In this document: positions 49,690 through 61,187 of the stretch, in pieces
Position numbering within the stretch: the first letter of the stretch is position 1
Layout of the letters: every line of letters begins with the position of its first letter
NCBI GenBank assembly: GCA_026225945.1
Contig: JAMJFZ010001733.1
Span: 36,049-100,048 of the forward strand
DNA length: 64,000 nucleotides
Reading direction: 5' to 3'
From: Cricetomys ansorgei
Lineage: Eukaryota > Chordata > Mammalia > Rodentia > Nesomyidae
Notes under the pieces: generated by a model
Seen by the model: the letters and a program-made list of their open reading frames with translations, nothing else
What the model was told of the DNA's origin: nothing
Database searches by the model: none
Made by a program: the position numbers and the translations under genes

Positions 49690-50265
49690 ATTTTTTCTTT
49701 TATTTTTGAAATTAGAATATAATGCATTATTTCCCCTTCCTTTTCCTCCATCCAGACACTCCCATATACTCCTCCTTGTTCTCTTTCAAATATAACCTTG
49801 CTCTTCATTAATTGTTTTATATATGTGTGTGTGTGTGTGTGTGTGCGTGTGTGTGTGTGTGTTATATATGTATATATAATATATAATTGTTATATACATA
49901 CATATAACATATATATGATATGCACATATATATATATATTGATAAATATAACCTGCTCAGTCTGTATAATGTTACATTGTATTATGTTTTCATGGCTGAC
50001 CACTTGCATTGGATAACCATTTGGTAAGCTCTTCCCTGTAGAAGACTATTTCTCCCATCCTCAACACTCCTTAGTTGCCTATTGTTCTTTGTAAAGGGTT
50101 GAGGCCTCCCCAATCCACTTTGGCATGTCTGTTGTTGTTGTCCTTGTTCAGCTCATGTTTAGACAACAATTTTGGTGAGACTTTATGTTGTATCTTCTGA
50201 TATTACTGGAAGACACAGTCTCGCAACAAACTCCCTGATCCTCTGTTGCCGTTTTAACAAATACC
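49690..50265 (-). mobile_element. L1 3' end, minus strand
   Basis: TTATTTTTGAAATTAGAATAT, CCCTTCCTTTTCCTCCATCC, AACCTGCTCAGTCTGTATAA, CTTGCATTGGATAACC and GATCCTCTGTTGCC, with a GT/AT microsatellite at 49820-49940 in the usual place. Confidence 0.8.
49820..49862. repeat. GT microsatellite followed by AT-rich run
   Basis: GT run with one C interruption, then alternating TA words to about 49940. Confidence 0.95.
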
Positions 50266-50305
50266 TTTGGGGAATACTTAATGCCTCTGAATGCTTTTGG
50301 AAAAT

Positions 50306-50529
50306 AGGAATCTTTTTTTTAAATATTTATTTTATGTGTATGAATATTTTGTCTGTGTGTCTGTGTACTTTGTGCATACCTGGTACCCATAGAAGCCAGG
50401 AGAGAGTGTCGAGTTCCCTGGGACTGGAGTTACAAGTAGTTGTGAGCCACCATGTGCCACTGAGAAGTGATCTCAGATCCTTTGGAATAGCAGCCAGTAT
50501 TCTTAGCCACTAGTCCATCTCCCCAGCCT
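50306..50529 (-). mobile_element. B2-type SINE
   Basis: Reverse-strand B2 starting TTTTTTTTAAATATTTATTT, GTTCCCTGGGACTGGAGTTAC, GTTGTGAGCCACCATGTG, AGATCCTTTGGAATAGCAG and ending AGTCCATCTCCCCAGCC. Confidence 0.92.
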
Positions 50530-51197
50530 TAAAGATAGGCATCTTTTAAAACCACTGAACATTTAAATATAATGGCCTACTAGTTCTTTCAACATACTAA
50601 TGTACACTTTAGATATGATCCAGATGATTTTTTAAAAATTAGTGTCAGTTGGATATAGTTTCATTCTATTCCCAAGGACATTGTGCCATATGTGATCACC
50701 ATAGTGCATTTCCACATGGGCCAATACTGCAAAAAAGTATCTGGTCTTCAAGGCTCCTACTGCTCTTATTTACCCAATGGGACTGTTGTAGCTACCCTGG
50801 GTTTTCTTTCCTTCTTGAAGATAAAATATTTCTGCATTGATTTGACATTCTAATAATTAAATCTATATAGTATAAAGATGTGGAAAGATTTTTAAAGTAG
50901 TACAAGGAAGTAATATAAAACAGGTAAAGTAAAACCTGAAATAAGCTAAAAGGAGACAAGAAGAGTAAGAATATAATGGAAACCAAAATGCTTGAGTAAA
51001 AACAAGAAAATGTAGAGAAGTAAATGAAAACTATAATAAAAAGTGAAAGGAGAATGAGCCCCTTTAAGAATCTAGCAAAAAAAAGAGCTAGGGATATCCA
51101 GTAGTAGTGCAGTGGGCTGTCACGAGTAAGAATGTGGATTAGGTCTCCCTCAGAGCAAAATGAAAATAAAGAGTTGTCCATATGAAAATTCTTTGCA
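50530..51197. other. AT-rich intergenic sequence
   Basis: No gene recognised. The 138-codon minus frame at 51208-50792 is Phe/Leu/Ile-rich because the DNA is A-rich and has no domain signature. Confidence 0.45.
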
Positions 51198-51286
51198 TAT
51201 GGCAGCATACCTCTGAAGCCACAGAACTCAGGAGACTAAAACAAGAGGGTCATGAGTCTAACACTAGCCTAGGCTAAAAAAGAAAC
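51198..51286 (+). mobile_element. Decayed B1-type SINE fragment
   Basis: ATGGCAGCATACCTCTGAAG, ACAGAACTCAGGAGACTAAA, CATGAGTCTAACACTAGCC and CTAGGCTAAAAAAG fit a shortened forward B1. Confidence 0.55.
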
Positions 51287-51614
51287 GCTAGAAGAATCGA
51301 GTGAAGCCAATTGATGAAGCACCCATCTATCCCCACCCTTGAAGAGGGAAGAACAGGATGGAGGAGGGAGTGAGGAATGCCACTATCAGTGCCTATGCTC
51401 CTTAAGAACAGGGCTTCTGTTCAGGTTAGACATGCCTGCCCCAGATAACTGTCAAAAGTTAGACAAAGTTCAGTATTTAAAACATGAAAGAACTTGTTGC
51501 TCAATCTCCAGTGTCCCCAACCTATTTGAGTGATCCATCAGAAAAAATATAAAACTCAGAAGCAATAAGACAATGTTTATGACAGAGCCTTTGACAGGAA
51601 ATGCTTAGTTGAGA

Positions 51615-54022
51615 TGTTTTGGGCAAAAGCAGCTGTTTATTCATGTCTTACAAACATACAGTGCTGGCACAAGTGAACAGACACCATCTCCCTTACACCA
51701 TGCTTCCCTCCAGAACACTTCTACTGAACTACAACAAGTCAGAACAAGTCAGTTACTGAATCACACAGTTCTTCAGACATGGCAACCTCCCTATTTGGGT
51801 GGTTAGACTGGCTAAGCAGACAATAAATTAATTTACATGTTTAATACAGTGCAGGAATTTTAGCAGTGTTGAATATTCACATTGATATTGTAATACATTA
51901 TACACAGTACAATTTTCAGAAATAATGATATCACTCCCTGCCTGTTTCAGTTCTTTTCTTACTTTTCTCATTTCTTGCTTCTCTCCTTTTTTCTCAAAAC
52001 CAGTTATAGTTTTAGTCAACCTTTCAACCATCAAAACACTTTAAATTGTAAAACTATTTACAAACAATTTATTATGATTTTAAAAGTGTTTGTTGTCTGA
52101 TTTGTTTTGCTATCTAAAAAAAAATTCATTTTCCAATAAACATCCTATAAATTGAGTCACCATCAACTTCCTGCCGCTCTGTAGAATACTTGGAAATGAG
52201 GCCTCATGACACGAGAGCTCCAAAGTGTACTACATTCCATGGCCTATGACATCAAATGTTCGTACATACAGAGGCCATCTGGCCTCCCCAAACTCCACAT
52301 GATTGCAGTTCATTCCGTGTTGTTTTCACAGACCGCTGAGTAAACAGAGACGTGAGATGGCATTGTCATCGGATGACAATGAGCATGGAAAAAGCATGAA
52401 AGAGATTGATTTCAATTTTTGTACATACAGAATGAAGTATATTTCCTTACAGAAAGTAGCACTTTTGTCGTAGTCATAAAAAGCATGGACAAGTTGTTCG
52501 GAAATACATTTTCATTGAATTTACAAACACTGTGATATCAAACACATTCTCAAAAATGGCTAAAGTACTGACACAAAACTTGACTCAAAAGGTAAAATTT
52601 TCAGTAGACATTATTTCTAACTTGCATATTTAATAACTCAGCTGGACTTAAGTCACACTCCAGATTCTCTAACAACTCAAATATAAAGACATCGCCATCG
52701 AGTTGTCTTCCCAGAAAATCTCAGAGCCCTGCTTACCTCAAACAGGTATTGCGAGAATTCCAGAATTTAGCAATTCAGAGTGGCACAAGACAAGATTCTT
52801 TAAACTATCTTTAAAATAACAGCTCAAGACAAATTTGCCTCCAAAGATAGTGAAGAACACTGTCTGTGCTAATTTTATAGCTTAAGTATATTTTGTGAAT
52901 ATTTGTAAATTCTGATAGACTTACTTTTTTATCTTAGTCTTTTTACTCATTGTGGTTGATTTCAACCTGACAATGCACAGAATTTCACAAGTGTCTTCTT
53001 TTCTTTTGTTTCTTTTTCAGTAGCTTAGTTCTTTCTGGGAAAGAATAAGTTAAAAACTTAGGTAGCCATGCCCACTCTGAGGTGGAAAGACAGCTTTGAA
53101 AATACACTTACACATGAATAGATTTCTATAAAAAACTGTATTCTAACTGATTTTCTAGCTTAAGATTATTTGTTTCCACTAGTCTGACAACTTCACAAAG
53201 GTAAATAGGAGTATCTCAGGCCACACTGAGGCTTCTGATGGGCAGTGAATAATTCAAGACCATGGTTCTTATGTGAAGTTACATTTTATATGACTCACAT
53301 GTGATCTTAGAGAACAAAAATCTCATTTCAACCACAGTGTTCTTCAATTCAGCCCTTTAATAAATTAATTTCTCAACTTGTTTGCTATCTTTATGAAATG
53401 AACCTAAGTTACCCCTTTTATGATGAGATTGTATCAAATAATTACAAACCAAATGGAAATGGCAGCATACTTTGATATATAGGACAACCATTTGTACATG
53501 ACATATTTAACTAAAAAGCAGACTTGAGGACATTTCTGAAATATCTTTGGATTTAAATAAAACCTTATCTCCCCAACCTGAAAAAAACACGTGTTAATTT
53601 TCATACAAAAAAAAAAAGTGTGGTTTTCATTTTTAATTCCTAACAATCACCTGGACTTCCACTACCAAGGCAAAAATGACATCACCACCTACAACACACA
53701 TCTGTGACTTGAGATCAACCTAGATTGCTCATAGCAGGTTCAGTTAGCCCAGTTATACCACACAGAGGAAAACTGAATATCTTATGAAAATTTAGCCAAC
53801 ACCTCTAATAAAGGAGGGAATTATCATGATACACATTAACAGCTATTTTCTGGCCTACTAATTTAATCCACTTATAATCAAAATTAAATAGATAAATAGA
53901 TAAGTAAATAAATAAATAAAATAAAGTAGCTTGCTGTACCACAAGCTTGCAACCTTGTATAAGAAAGAAAATTGCTTCTCGCCTAGTAAAAATCTTTTAA
54001 GTTCCAGCTCATGGCCAGAAAG
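51615..54022 (-). other. SYT4: SYT4 3' untranslated region (distal end uncertain)
   Basis: Directly follows the SYT4 stop. I see no SINE or L1 in most of it, and it includes a block at 52140-52500 with several CpGs that looks like unique, constrained sequence. Two AATAAA signals on the minus strand could end it, at 52073-52068 and 51641-51636. Without transcript data the choice is open. Short A-rich runs occur near 53880-53930. Confidence 0.6.
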
Positions 54023-54330
54023 CTAACCATCACAGAGCATGTGCCACTTGGCAATTTGTCTCCTAGGAAAGTCACAGATCTCCTTCCAGTGCCCCCCACC
54101 GCTTCCTTCTGCTGTTGCACCCAGGACCAACCGCCCGATCACCTCATTTCGGGACCCCCTTTCAGAATCCAAAACTAAAAACTCAACGCTTATTTCTTCA
54201 AGACTCTCACAAGGAATATCAAAGACAAACAGTTCATTGAACACTGCGTTGGGGGTGCATTTTTTAACGTGAGTCTTCTTTTTAGAGATTCTCTTCTTGG
54301 CATGGTACAGGTTCACTTTGACATAGGGAT
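54023..54330 (-). CDS. SYT4: SYT4 coding exon 4 (rest of C2B, stop)
   Basis: Starts after acceptor CATTGCAG and ends at TAG (54025-54023). It encodes residues 324-425: [19 protein letters not shown], the [20 protein letters not shown] strand pair, [13 protein letters not shown] (loop 3) and C-terminal KWHMLCDG. The polybasic strand is the usual C2B phospholipid/AP-2 contact, and KWHML is the WHXL-type element of synaptotagmin C-termini (family knowledge). Confidence 0.97.
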
Positions 54331-57300
54331 CTGCAATGACACACAACAAGTGTTAAATTGGCAACAAATAGCCGCAGAGTTGACCGAGGAGATGGCACCC
54401 TTAGTGACCATGACACCTCAGCACAGTAGAAATGAGCATCTTACAATGTAAACCAATCCAAACAAATGGAAAATGTGCTTATGTTTGACCTTTCTTATTA
54501 ATGAAATTGAAAATAATGGAGAATAGAAACCAGTTCGAGACCCAATGTTATGGAAGGAATCATAACAGCAGAAGGATTAAAAATTTAACAAGAGAGGGAA
54601 GAAAAGGCATTCTGCCTACTAATAAGGAATTCCAGGAAGTGAGACAAAAGCAAACCTTAGCTAGCATCTGAGCTCACTGATTTTATGCTCCTGGTGAGTC
54701 TGTCCCCTGGTAGGTGCTGCTTTTGTTACTGAACAGGGATTCGGAAATCATGCTGGTCACATCCTGCACTTTAGCTTTTCTGCAGTCATTTCCAGAATTT
54801 GCTCTCAGTTTCTCCCAGAGCTGATGGTTCCTATGACATTCTTACTAAGTGTGTTTAGAATCATATGACTTTCTTTATCTATCTTTATTTATAATTATAT
54901 TATTTTTGAGTGCATGATATATGTTATTTAGCTTCATGATGTCAAGTTTTAAGAACTTGTTTACAACTTCTTCGATCAAATAATAATAACAAAAACAATG
55001 GGTGATTATTAATATATATACATTTCTAGTTTTCAAAATGTTCCTCAAGTATTATTATGTCCGATTTGTATACATGTTTTAAAAAAATATGAAGAGGATA
55101 CTCTATTAATAAAGGAAGAGTAAAGATTTTAGCTAAGTTCACTTTAACCCATAACTTAGCTCATTTTCTTTCTCATATTCTGCAACAAACATTTTATTTT
55201 TTTCAGTTTACTCAAAATTAAAAGTTAATTCTTAAAGCATATATGTATTATTATTAGAAGAAAAATAATAAAGTCATTAAAGAGTGAGAGTGAGTAAGCT
55301 CCTTTGAAATGCAAATGTTCAAAGCTCTTTTTGTGAGCAACAGTCTTTCCCTTCTGTGTGTTTAGGCTCCATCTCTCCCTCTTCTTTTGCCATTGCTTTC
55401 TGTGTTAAGCCATTTACTTAAATGTTTCTTCCTCAATGACTTTGGCAGGTATATTAATTTCTCAGTATTGTTGGCAGAATTGACTCATAATTTTTCCCAC
55501 AAAGCAAGGAAACAAAAAATCCACAATTCCAGAGATTGTGAGTGAAAGAAAAATAAAACCAGAGTCCAAGATTAACAACTGTTGCAAAACACATTAGCCA
55601 ATTATAGACTGAACTCCAGCACTTCAGAAGCATTCTTACCTGAAAGTCCAGACACATCAGATTTCGGTAGGTGCCGCGCTTTTAAGACAACCACAGTGAG
55701 TGTGTTTGTCGTGGACTGGTAACAGAGAGAAACCAGAAGTTCACCCCGTCCAGAAGACTTCTAAACAAAGAGAAACACAGTCGGCGTAGTTTTAGTTTTG
55801 AATGTTTGTACTTTCATCACAAAATATAGAGCAGCATAATAGCATTGTCATTTTAATGTCATTTTTCTACTTATTTTTATTTTAAGAACCTAAGAAATCT
55901 GTGTAAATGCTTTTGTGCAGCCCCATAATCACTAAAACCATTGGCTGCCATCTTGTGGTTTTCTTAGGTACTGCACTATGATAAAATTTGCAAGGATTTG
56001 ACCACACCCAGAACTTGTTCACGTTTTGATGGTTTTGGTTTTTTTGGTTTTTTTTAATTTCCCAAGGGAAATTTTTTTTTGGCTTTTGCTATTTAAGAAC
56101 ATCTCTAGTCTTTAAAGTTATCAGTAATAAAAAATATATATAATCTTGTCAATTTATGTGTGTAACTGATTTTGATTTTATTTTATATTCTTTATTATTG
56201 GCATTATTGGCATTTGAATTTAAACCAAAGAAGATTTACTCTGCGTTCAACCATTACTCTGGACAAGTATCATGATGGAATTAGAAGCCTCGCCCTTTCA
56301 TAGTCAAAGTCTCCCCTCAATCTAAGTGGAAAACAAATGAATTTAAGTATTGGAGAGAATTGACTCAAATTTTAGAACTTGGTTTTGGACAGTAACATAG
56401 ATTCCTTCGTTGCAGACTACTTATATTTAGTTTCATACTAAAACATTAGCTAAGATAACTAAGAATACAAAATGCAAGCTTTAACTAAAACTAACAAACC
56501 AGTAAATAATAACATGTGAAAAAATATATGGCTGAGAAAGGTTTCTTAAAACTGAGCAAATGTGCAAAAAGACACGCCAAGGATAATGAAAAAGCAAGCA
56601 GGGAGTTCTTTCACCCTAATGCACCCCAATCAGACAGGTGCCTCAAACAAGCTGTTCAACTCTCTGGAACTGGACTTTTACGATTGTCATTACACACAAG
56701 ACGGTTACAAAGTGTTCTAAAGATACTTTAGCTCTAAATATTGTGATTTTAAAAAACACAAATGTTGTGATTATTGTTTTCTTAAATGATAACATTAGGA
56801 GGACAAATTATTCTGTGAAGCCACTATTAAGATCAATGAAGTTCTATATTTAAAGCAGGAGAGGGCTCTGTTAGCTAAACTGATGTCACATCATTTTCTA
56901 GTCATGCAAGAATTGTCAAAGTAGTACAAGTAAGAAGGCAGAGTAATTCACTTCCTGTATGCAACAGGAAAATGGGCGTCCATAAGTCAATGTAGCAGGA
57001 AGACCCCTTGTTCAAAAGCAACTTCATTTAAAAGTGCATTCAAATTCCACATCCTGGGAAGGAATTGGTTTAATTTTTAATTTTACTTTCAAGTTCAATT
57101 ACTCTGACCCTGAAACACCTTTGATAACCTGTGCTAAGAGACATACACATGAATTTTAAAGTAGCAGTGGTCTTCAAAATATTTTAATATAAAGTCCCAA
57201 ATACCTTTTACATAAATGATGCACAATTATCACAAAATACATTCTCTTATTTTATATAATTAAGATTCTTTGAGCATTTCAATTGTGGGTTAAATGTTGC

Positions 57301-60300
57301 CTGCTCTATTCTCTTGTTCTGTTTGCTGTCACCCACAGTAATTAAGGACAATATGTACCAACTCATCATTTGAATGAAAACATCATAGGTATTTAAAAAT
57401 AGAAAAAAAACCTCATTAAAGATTCCTTATAAATACTTTAAATGCTTAAATAATTACCTTAGCATTTCTCTTGATGATCTCTCTGTTCATTAACATTTTT
57501 CCACCTGATAATTCAATTCCTGAAAGAGGAATAAGGACTTCTCCAATGATATCATCTCTTGAAAACCTGTCAAAACTCAGAACTGTGAAATGTAAGGAAG
57601 ACTCTTGGATGTGGGAGTAAGGGATCCCATAGAATGTGAAGGTTTCATCAAAAACTGGGTCCAGGGTCTTCCTCAGCACTCTGGTTTTCACCTTGTGCTT
57701 CTTCTCTGGTAAGATTGTCATTTTGATGTATGGGTCAGAGGTCATGGATTGCTCATCCATGGCTGGTAAGCCCTGGGCTTCCTTGATGTTCACTACAAAT
57801 GCTTTCTTCTCAAAGTTGTACTCTAGAGACAAGAAGAGCGTCCCCAGCTTCTCTTGTTTCTCTTCTGAAGTGAGGGAAGTACTGGACTTTAAGCTCTCGG
57901 GAGAAATGGCCTCCTTTTCTCTCTCTGTAAAGAGCTTTGGGGTCACATTCTCTAGATCAGAGGGGCTGCCAACTTTGAGATTGGTTTTGGGGAAATTGCC
58001 ATTGAGATCTCTCTTCTCCAGATCAAGATGCAATGAAATTTTTGGCATAGCTGGTTTATTCTTAACTTCATTTTTTTCATCTCCTCCAAATTTCTTTTTG
58101 CTATTTAGGTTTTCAGGGTAGATATCAACCCCCTTAAGCACATGCACAAACTTATATGGAGGAGTCTTGCTGGACTTAGATGATCTCCTCTGGCAGCATA
58201 TCCAGGCAAAGAGAGAGACAGTGAAGACAAGGCCAAATGCACTGAAGATCCCCACTACTGTGGGAATTTCATCTGAAAAACCAAATGACCAGTGATGTAT
58301 ATTAAAGGACGGGAATTGAAGTGGAAGGGCGTAGGGAAAGCATAGTAGAGCTAGCCCCTGCTGTAAGTTGGGAAGATGGAATTACTTCACAGTTCTGGGC
58401 ATGAGTAATAGTGACATTTACCACCAACCTGAGGTTCAAACATGGCCCCATGTGACACACATGAAATATAATATGATTAGAACTCCTTAATTTCAGTTGG
58501 TTTTCATAAATAAATCAAAGTGTGTCTAGAACAAACATAGGGTTATGTTTAATATTCTCAACCTCGCTTTGTTTTGCTCAGATATCATGAGCCAAGTATA
58601 ATAATATGAGGAAGAACTATTTTCATTGTTTTTCCAGTGACATTTTGAGACTTTTCAAGTGTGTGTGTGTATAATATATATGTATATATCCAACAAGTAT
58701 CAGGAAATTCTGTCCTTTTAACACATCTCCATTCATCCAGGACTCAAGCGGAAGAAAAAAATATAAATAAATAAATAAATAAAACACCTAAAGACAGTAG
58801 TCCACACAACTAAAAATTATGGGAAAAAAATATCCTGGCCATTGGTTATTGTTACAAACTGATTAAAATTTTTATTCTAGTTGTGGGCTGTGGTTTAAAA
58901 AAAAGGTAAACATCTATTAATAAGGAAAAAGGAGTAAAAGAAAAATGATAGTATGGTAATAGCAGATAATTAATGTATAACATTACAATCCCTTGTACAT
59001 GTGAACCTAAAACTCTTCAAGCACTGGAGTATCTAAGGCACAAAGTAATCTATGTGGGTTAAAGCAGAATAATGATCATAAATGCATAACCATTCCTAAA
59101 ATGTGAGTGAAAAGTGAGTATAGATATTTTAGAGTTCAATTTTATCCTTGTGTATCTTGTACATGGCAGAGGATAAGATTGAAAATGGCACCATTTTCTT
59201 ATCTTAGAACACATTAAATCATTGGCATCAAGTGACATGCCAACAGTGATTGTGCGTGAAGCACGTTTCATTTCATATGTAAGCAGATTCTTCTAACAAA
59301 TATTTAGAAGGTGTGCTACTACTGCATCTAACACAGGGAAGCAACTGAGTAAATATTTAGCATAAAGCAAATAGAACTGATGAAGCATTGTGTATATTTA
59401 GCTCTATTTTATCCATGTTTCTTTTCAAAAGTCCCAGCCAAAAAAAAGGATTAAGACTTTCTAAGACCAAGACCAGTCTTTTTTATGTCTGTTCTCCAGC
59501 TCCTAAATACTATGCCCATAATACTAAATGCTACTTCATAATCCTAAAACTGAACTCAAAGGAAATCAGATGGAGAATCCATAAGGAAAATAAATATCTG
59601 AGGTTTAAGAAAAGCAGCAACAAATAATTGTATGACTAAATTAAATCATGTAAAAATGAACTAAAGCTTTGAGTTTCCTAAATAGGAAAAAAGTGAATGC
59701 ACTGAGAAGAGGAGGAGGAGGAGGAAGAGGAGGAGGACAAGAAGGAGGGAAAGGAAGAGGAAGAGGAGGAAGAGGAGGAGGAGAAGAAGGAGGAGGAAGG
59801 AGGAGGAGGGGAAGAAGGAGGAGGAAGGAGAGTTAATCAGCTAACTAGTATCAGCTTCTTCCTTTCTATTCAAGTCTTTGTGCCCCCCATACACACGCAC
59901 ACATATAATCTAATAACTCGGGGCAAGACAGCAAAAGCAAACTCAGTATCTAAGAAATTCTTCAGCCAATATAGGAAGAACAATTAAAAACAGTTGAAAT
60001 CACTATTTTCTAAGTAGACAGACAACTGGGGATGAACACATTTTCACAAGGATAGTCTCTGAAGATGCCTCACTGTAAGAAAATTTCTAATTTCAAATCA
60101 AGAACTGAGTTTAAATGTCACACACACACACGTACACACATACAAATCCAATGATGAAAAGCTGAGAAAAATCATTTATGTGTATTTTATTATCTCTAAT
60201 ATTCATATCAAAACACCCAAGATAATATGGACTCATTCTGCTATGTAACTACTGATACTGTATTTAGCTTTTGAGAGCAGAGATTGTGGCCATATCACTC

Positions 60301-61187
60301 ATTTTAATCACAATTATCATACAGTTAGAGATACTATTCAAAAAATTTTCTAGCCTTTAATTAAAAAATACTTACAGATAAAAGCCTGGTCTTTTCCCTT
60401 TAGAACATAATTGAATCTAGAAATGTTAATTGATTTTCTAAAAGGTATGTCTAATTTATTTACTAAAGCAGACAAGGAGATTCATAGTGACAAAATTTTG
60501 GCATATGAACAGGGAAATAATCCAGAAATCAGGAGCCCCAATCTAAGTTTTGATCAGCCTTTACTTAACTGTACAGCGCTGGACTCCAGAAAGCTCTACC
60601 AGTGACATGAAATAGGCCGAAGCTAGTTTGGTACCAAAGTCCCCAGAACTACACTATCACAGAATTCTGTCTGTCATTAGCAACATACTTCAGGGATACA
60701 AGAAAACATAGCAGAGAAAATTATGACAGTGTAATAAAATACTCGTCTCAAACCCTCAACATACAAGTTATTTTATGTCATAGCAAACTCTTATGTAACC
60801 AAAGGCGTATGTGGCTTTTCCTAAAAGATTTACACACGAATAGGAATCATCCAGAAAATAAACGAAGCAGCAATCTAACAACAGATGTCCTTTTCTTTCC
60901 CCCTGCTCAGGCTGCAGCTTACAGAGCTGCATGAACGTTTGGGAACTTCTGGAAGGTGAAATCACAGAAGGCGATGTTAAAGGAGAAGGATATCAAGAAA
61001 AGGAAGTAAGCCACAATTAGCCATCTGCTGCTCTCGTCTTCCTTTCAAATTAGCTACTTGAAAATATACATATTCAACATCCAGTGGAGAGCAAACCACA
61101 CACAGCACAGCCCTAAGCCCAGCCACAGCCCCAAGTTCAGCAACTTGCTCACCAAAATTCCACGCGGCTGCTAGTGATAGGAGCCAT
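54023..61187 (-). CDS. SYT4: Synaptotagmin 4 gene, coding span of four exons
   Basis: SYT4 is a vesicle-membrane synaptotagmin of neurons and neuroendocrine cells that modulates dense-core vesicle and postsynaptic exocytosis (family knowledge). Joining 61187-61153, 58272-57458, 55760-55640 and 54330-54023 gives 425 residues, the usual SYT4 length, if one surplus T in exon 1 is disregarded. Domains by residue: short lumenal N-terminus 1-16, TM about 17-38 followed by a Cys/Arg-rich juxtamembrane stretch, variable linker to about 150, C2A about 152-275, C2B about 287-420. Each intron is GT..AG: 58273-61152, 55761-57457 and 54331-55639. C2A carries Ser244 where SYT1-type C2A has a Ca2+-binding Asp. 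The C2B third loop reads D-S-E...N-E, with Glu replacing two Asp. A lysine-rich C2B strand (KKRISKKK) and the C-terminal KWHML motif are present. The anomaly is a phase mismatch between exons 1 and 2. Identity is certain; whether the N-terminal frame is intact is not. Confidence 0.97.
54331..55639 (-). other. SYT4: SYT4 intron 3
   Basis: 1.3 kb, donor GTAAGA and acceptor CATTGCAG. AT-rich single-copy-looking sequence; nothing else recognised. Confidence 0.85.
55640..55760 (-). CDS. SYT4: SYT4 coding exon 3 (start of C2B)
   Basis: A 121-base exon after acceptor TTTGTTTAG, ending TCAG|GTAAGA. It encodes residues 284-323: [12 protein letters not shown], then [19 protein letters not shown] and PKSDVSGLS, the first beta strands of C2B up to loop 1. 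Both boundary phases match exons 2 and 4. No stop or indel is seen. Confidence 0.96.
55761..57457 (-). other. SYT4: SYT4 intron 2
   Basis: 1.7 kb, donor GTAATT and acceptor TTTGTTTAG, AT-rich. No SINE or L1 recognised. Two overlapping 71-codon plus-strand frames at 56516-56853 show no recognisable domain and are not supported as genes. Confidence 0.85.
57458..58272 (-). CDS. SYT4: SYT4 coding exon 2 (TM, linker, C2A)
   Basis: The largest exon, 815 bases, is open throughout. It follows acceptor TTTTTCAG and ends AAG|GTAATT. It encodes residues 12-283: DEIPTVVG leads into the TM segment ([16 protein letters not shown]), then a Ser/Lys-rich cytoplasmic linker and all of C2A. Visible C2A marks are SDPYIK (loop 1, residues 190-195), the DPVFDETF strand (216-223) and [10 protein letters not shown] (loop 3, 243-252) with Ser244. 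The first ATG inside the exon in this frame is Met87, past the membrane segment. Confidence 0.97.
58273..61152 (-). other. SYT4: SYT4 intron 1
   Basis: 2.88 kb, donor GTGAGC and acceptor TTTTTCAG. Contains a GGA/GAA polypurine microsatellite (59707-59832), a short GT/TA run near 58660-58690, a short AAAT run near 58765-58783 and a CA run near 60120. No other exon recognised; short open frames here look like chance. Confidence 0.85.
59707..59832. repeat. GGA/GAA polypurine microsatellite in SYT4 intron 1
   Basis: About 125 bp of purine only apart from one C, mixed GAGGAG and AAGGAG units. Confidence 0.95.
61153..61187 (-). CDS. SYT4: SYT4 coding exon 1 (start codon, 11 codons, surplus T)
   Basis: Minus-strand ATG at 61187-61185 in a good context (AAC before, G after) opens [11 protein letters not shown], the SYT4 N-terminus. 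The donor is G|GTGAGC, with GT at 61152-61151. The exon contributes 35 coding bases, but exon 2 needs an exon ending one base into a codon (34 bases). The extra base lies in the T run at 61157-61154. As written, the spliced message would read F then TGA. No other GT nearby gives the right phase. This could be an assembly homopolymer error or a real allele. Confidence 0.9.

Noticed and set aside
50792..51208. 138-codon hydrophobic frame suggesting a membrane protein
   Set aside because: Hydrophobicity follows from T-rich DNA on that strand; no start context, domain or neighbouring exon.
57636..58121. 161-codon plus-strand frame
   Set aside because: Antisense shadow of SYT4 exon 2.
54023..61187. 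SYT4 being a processed pseudogene because of the exon 1 frameshift
   Set aside because: It keeps introns with good splice sites, all other exons are intact, and calcium-loop residues are conserved.
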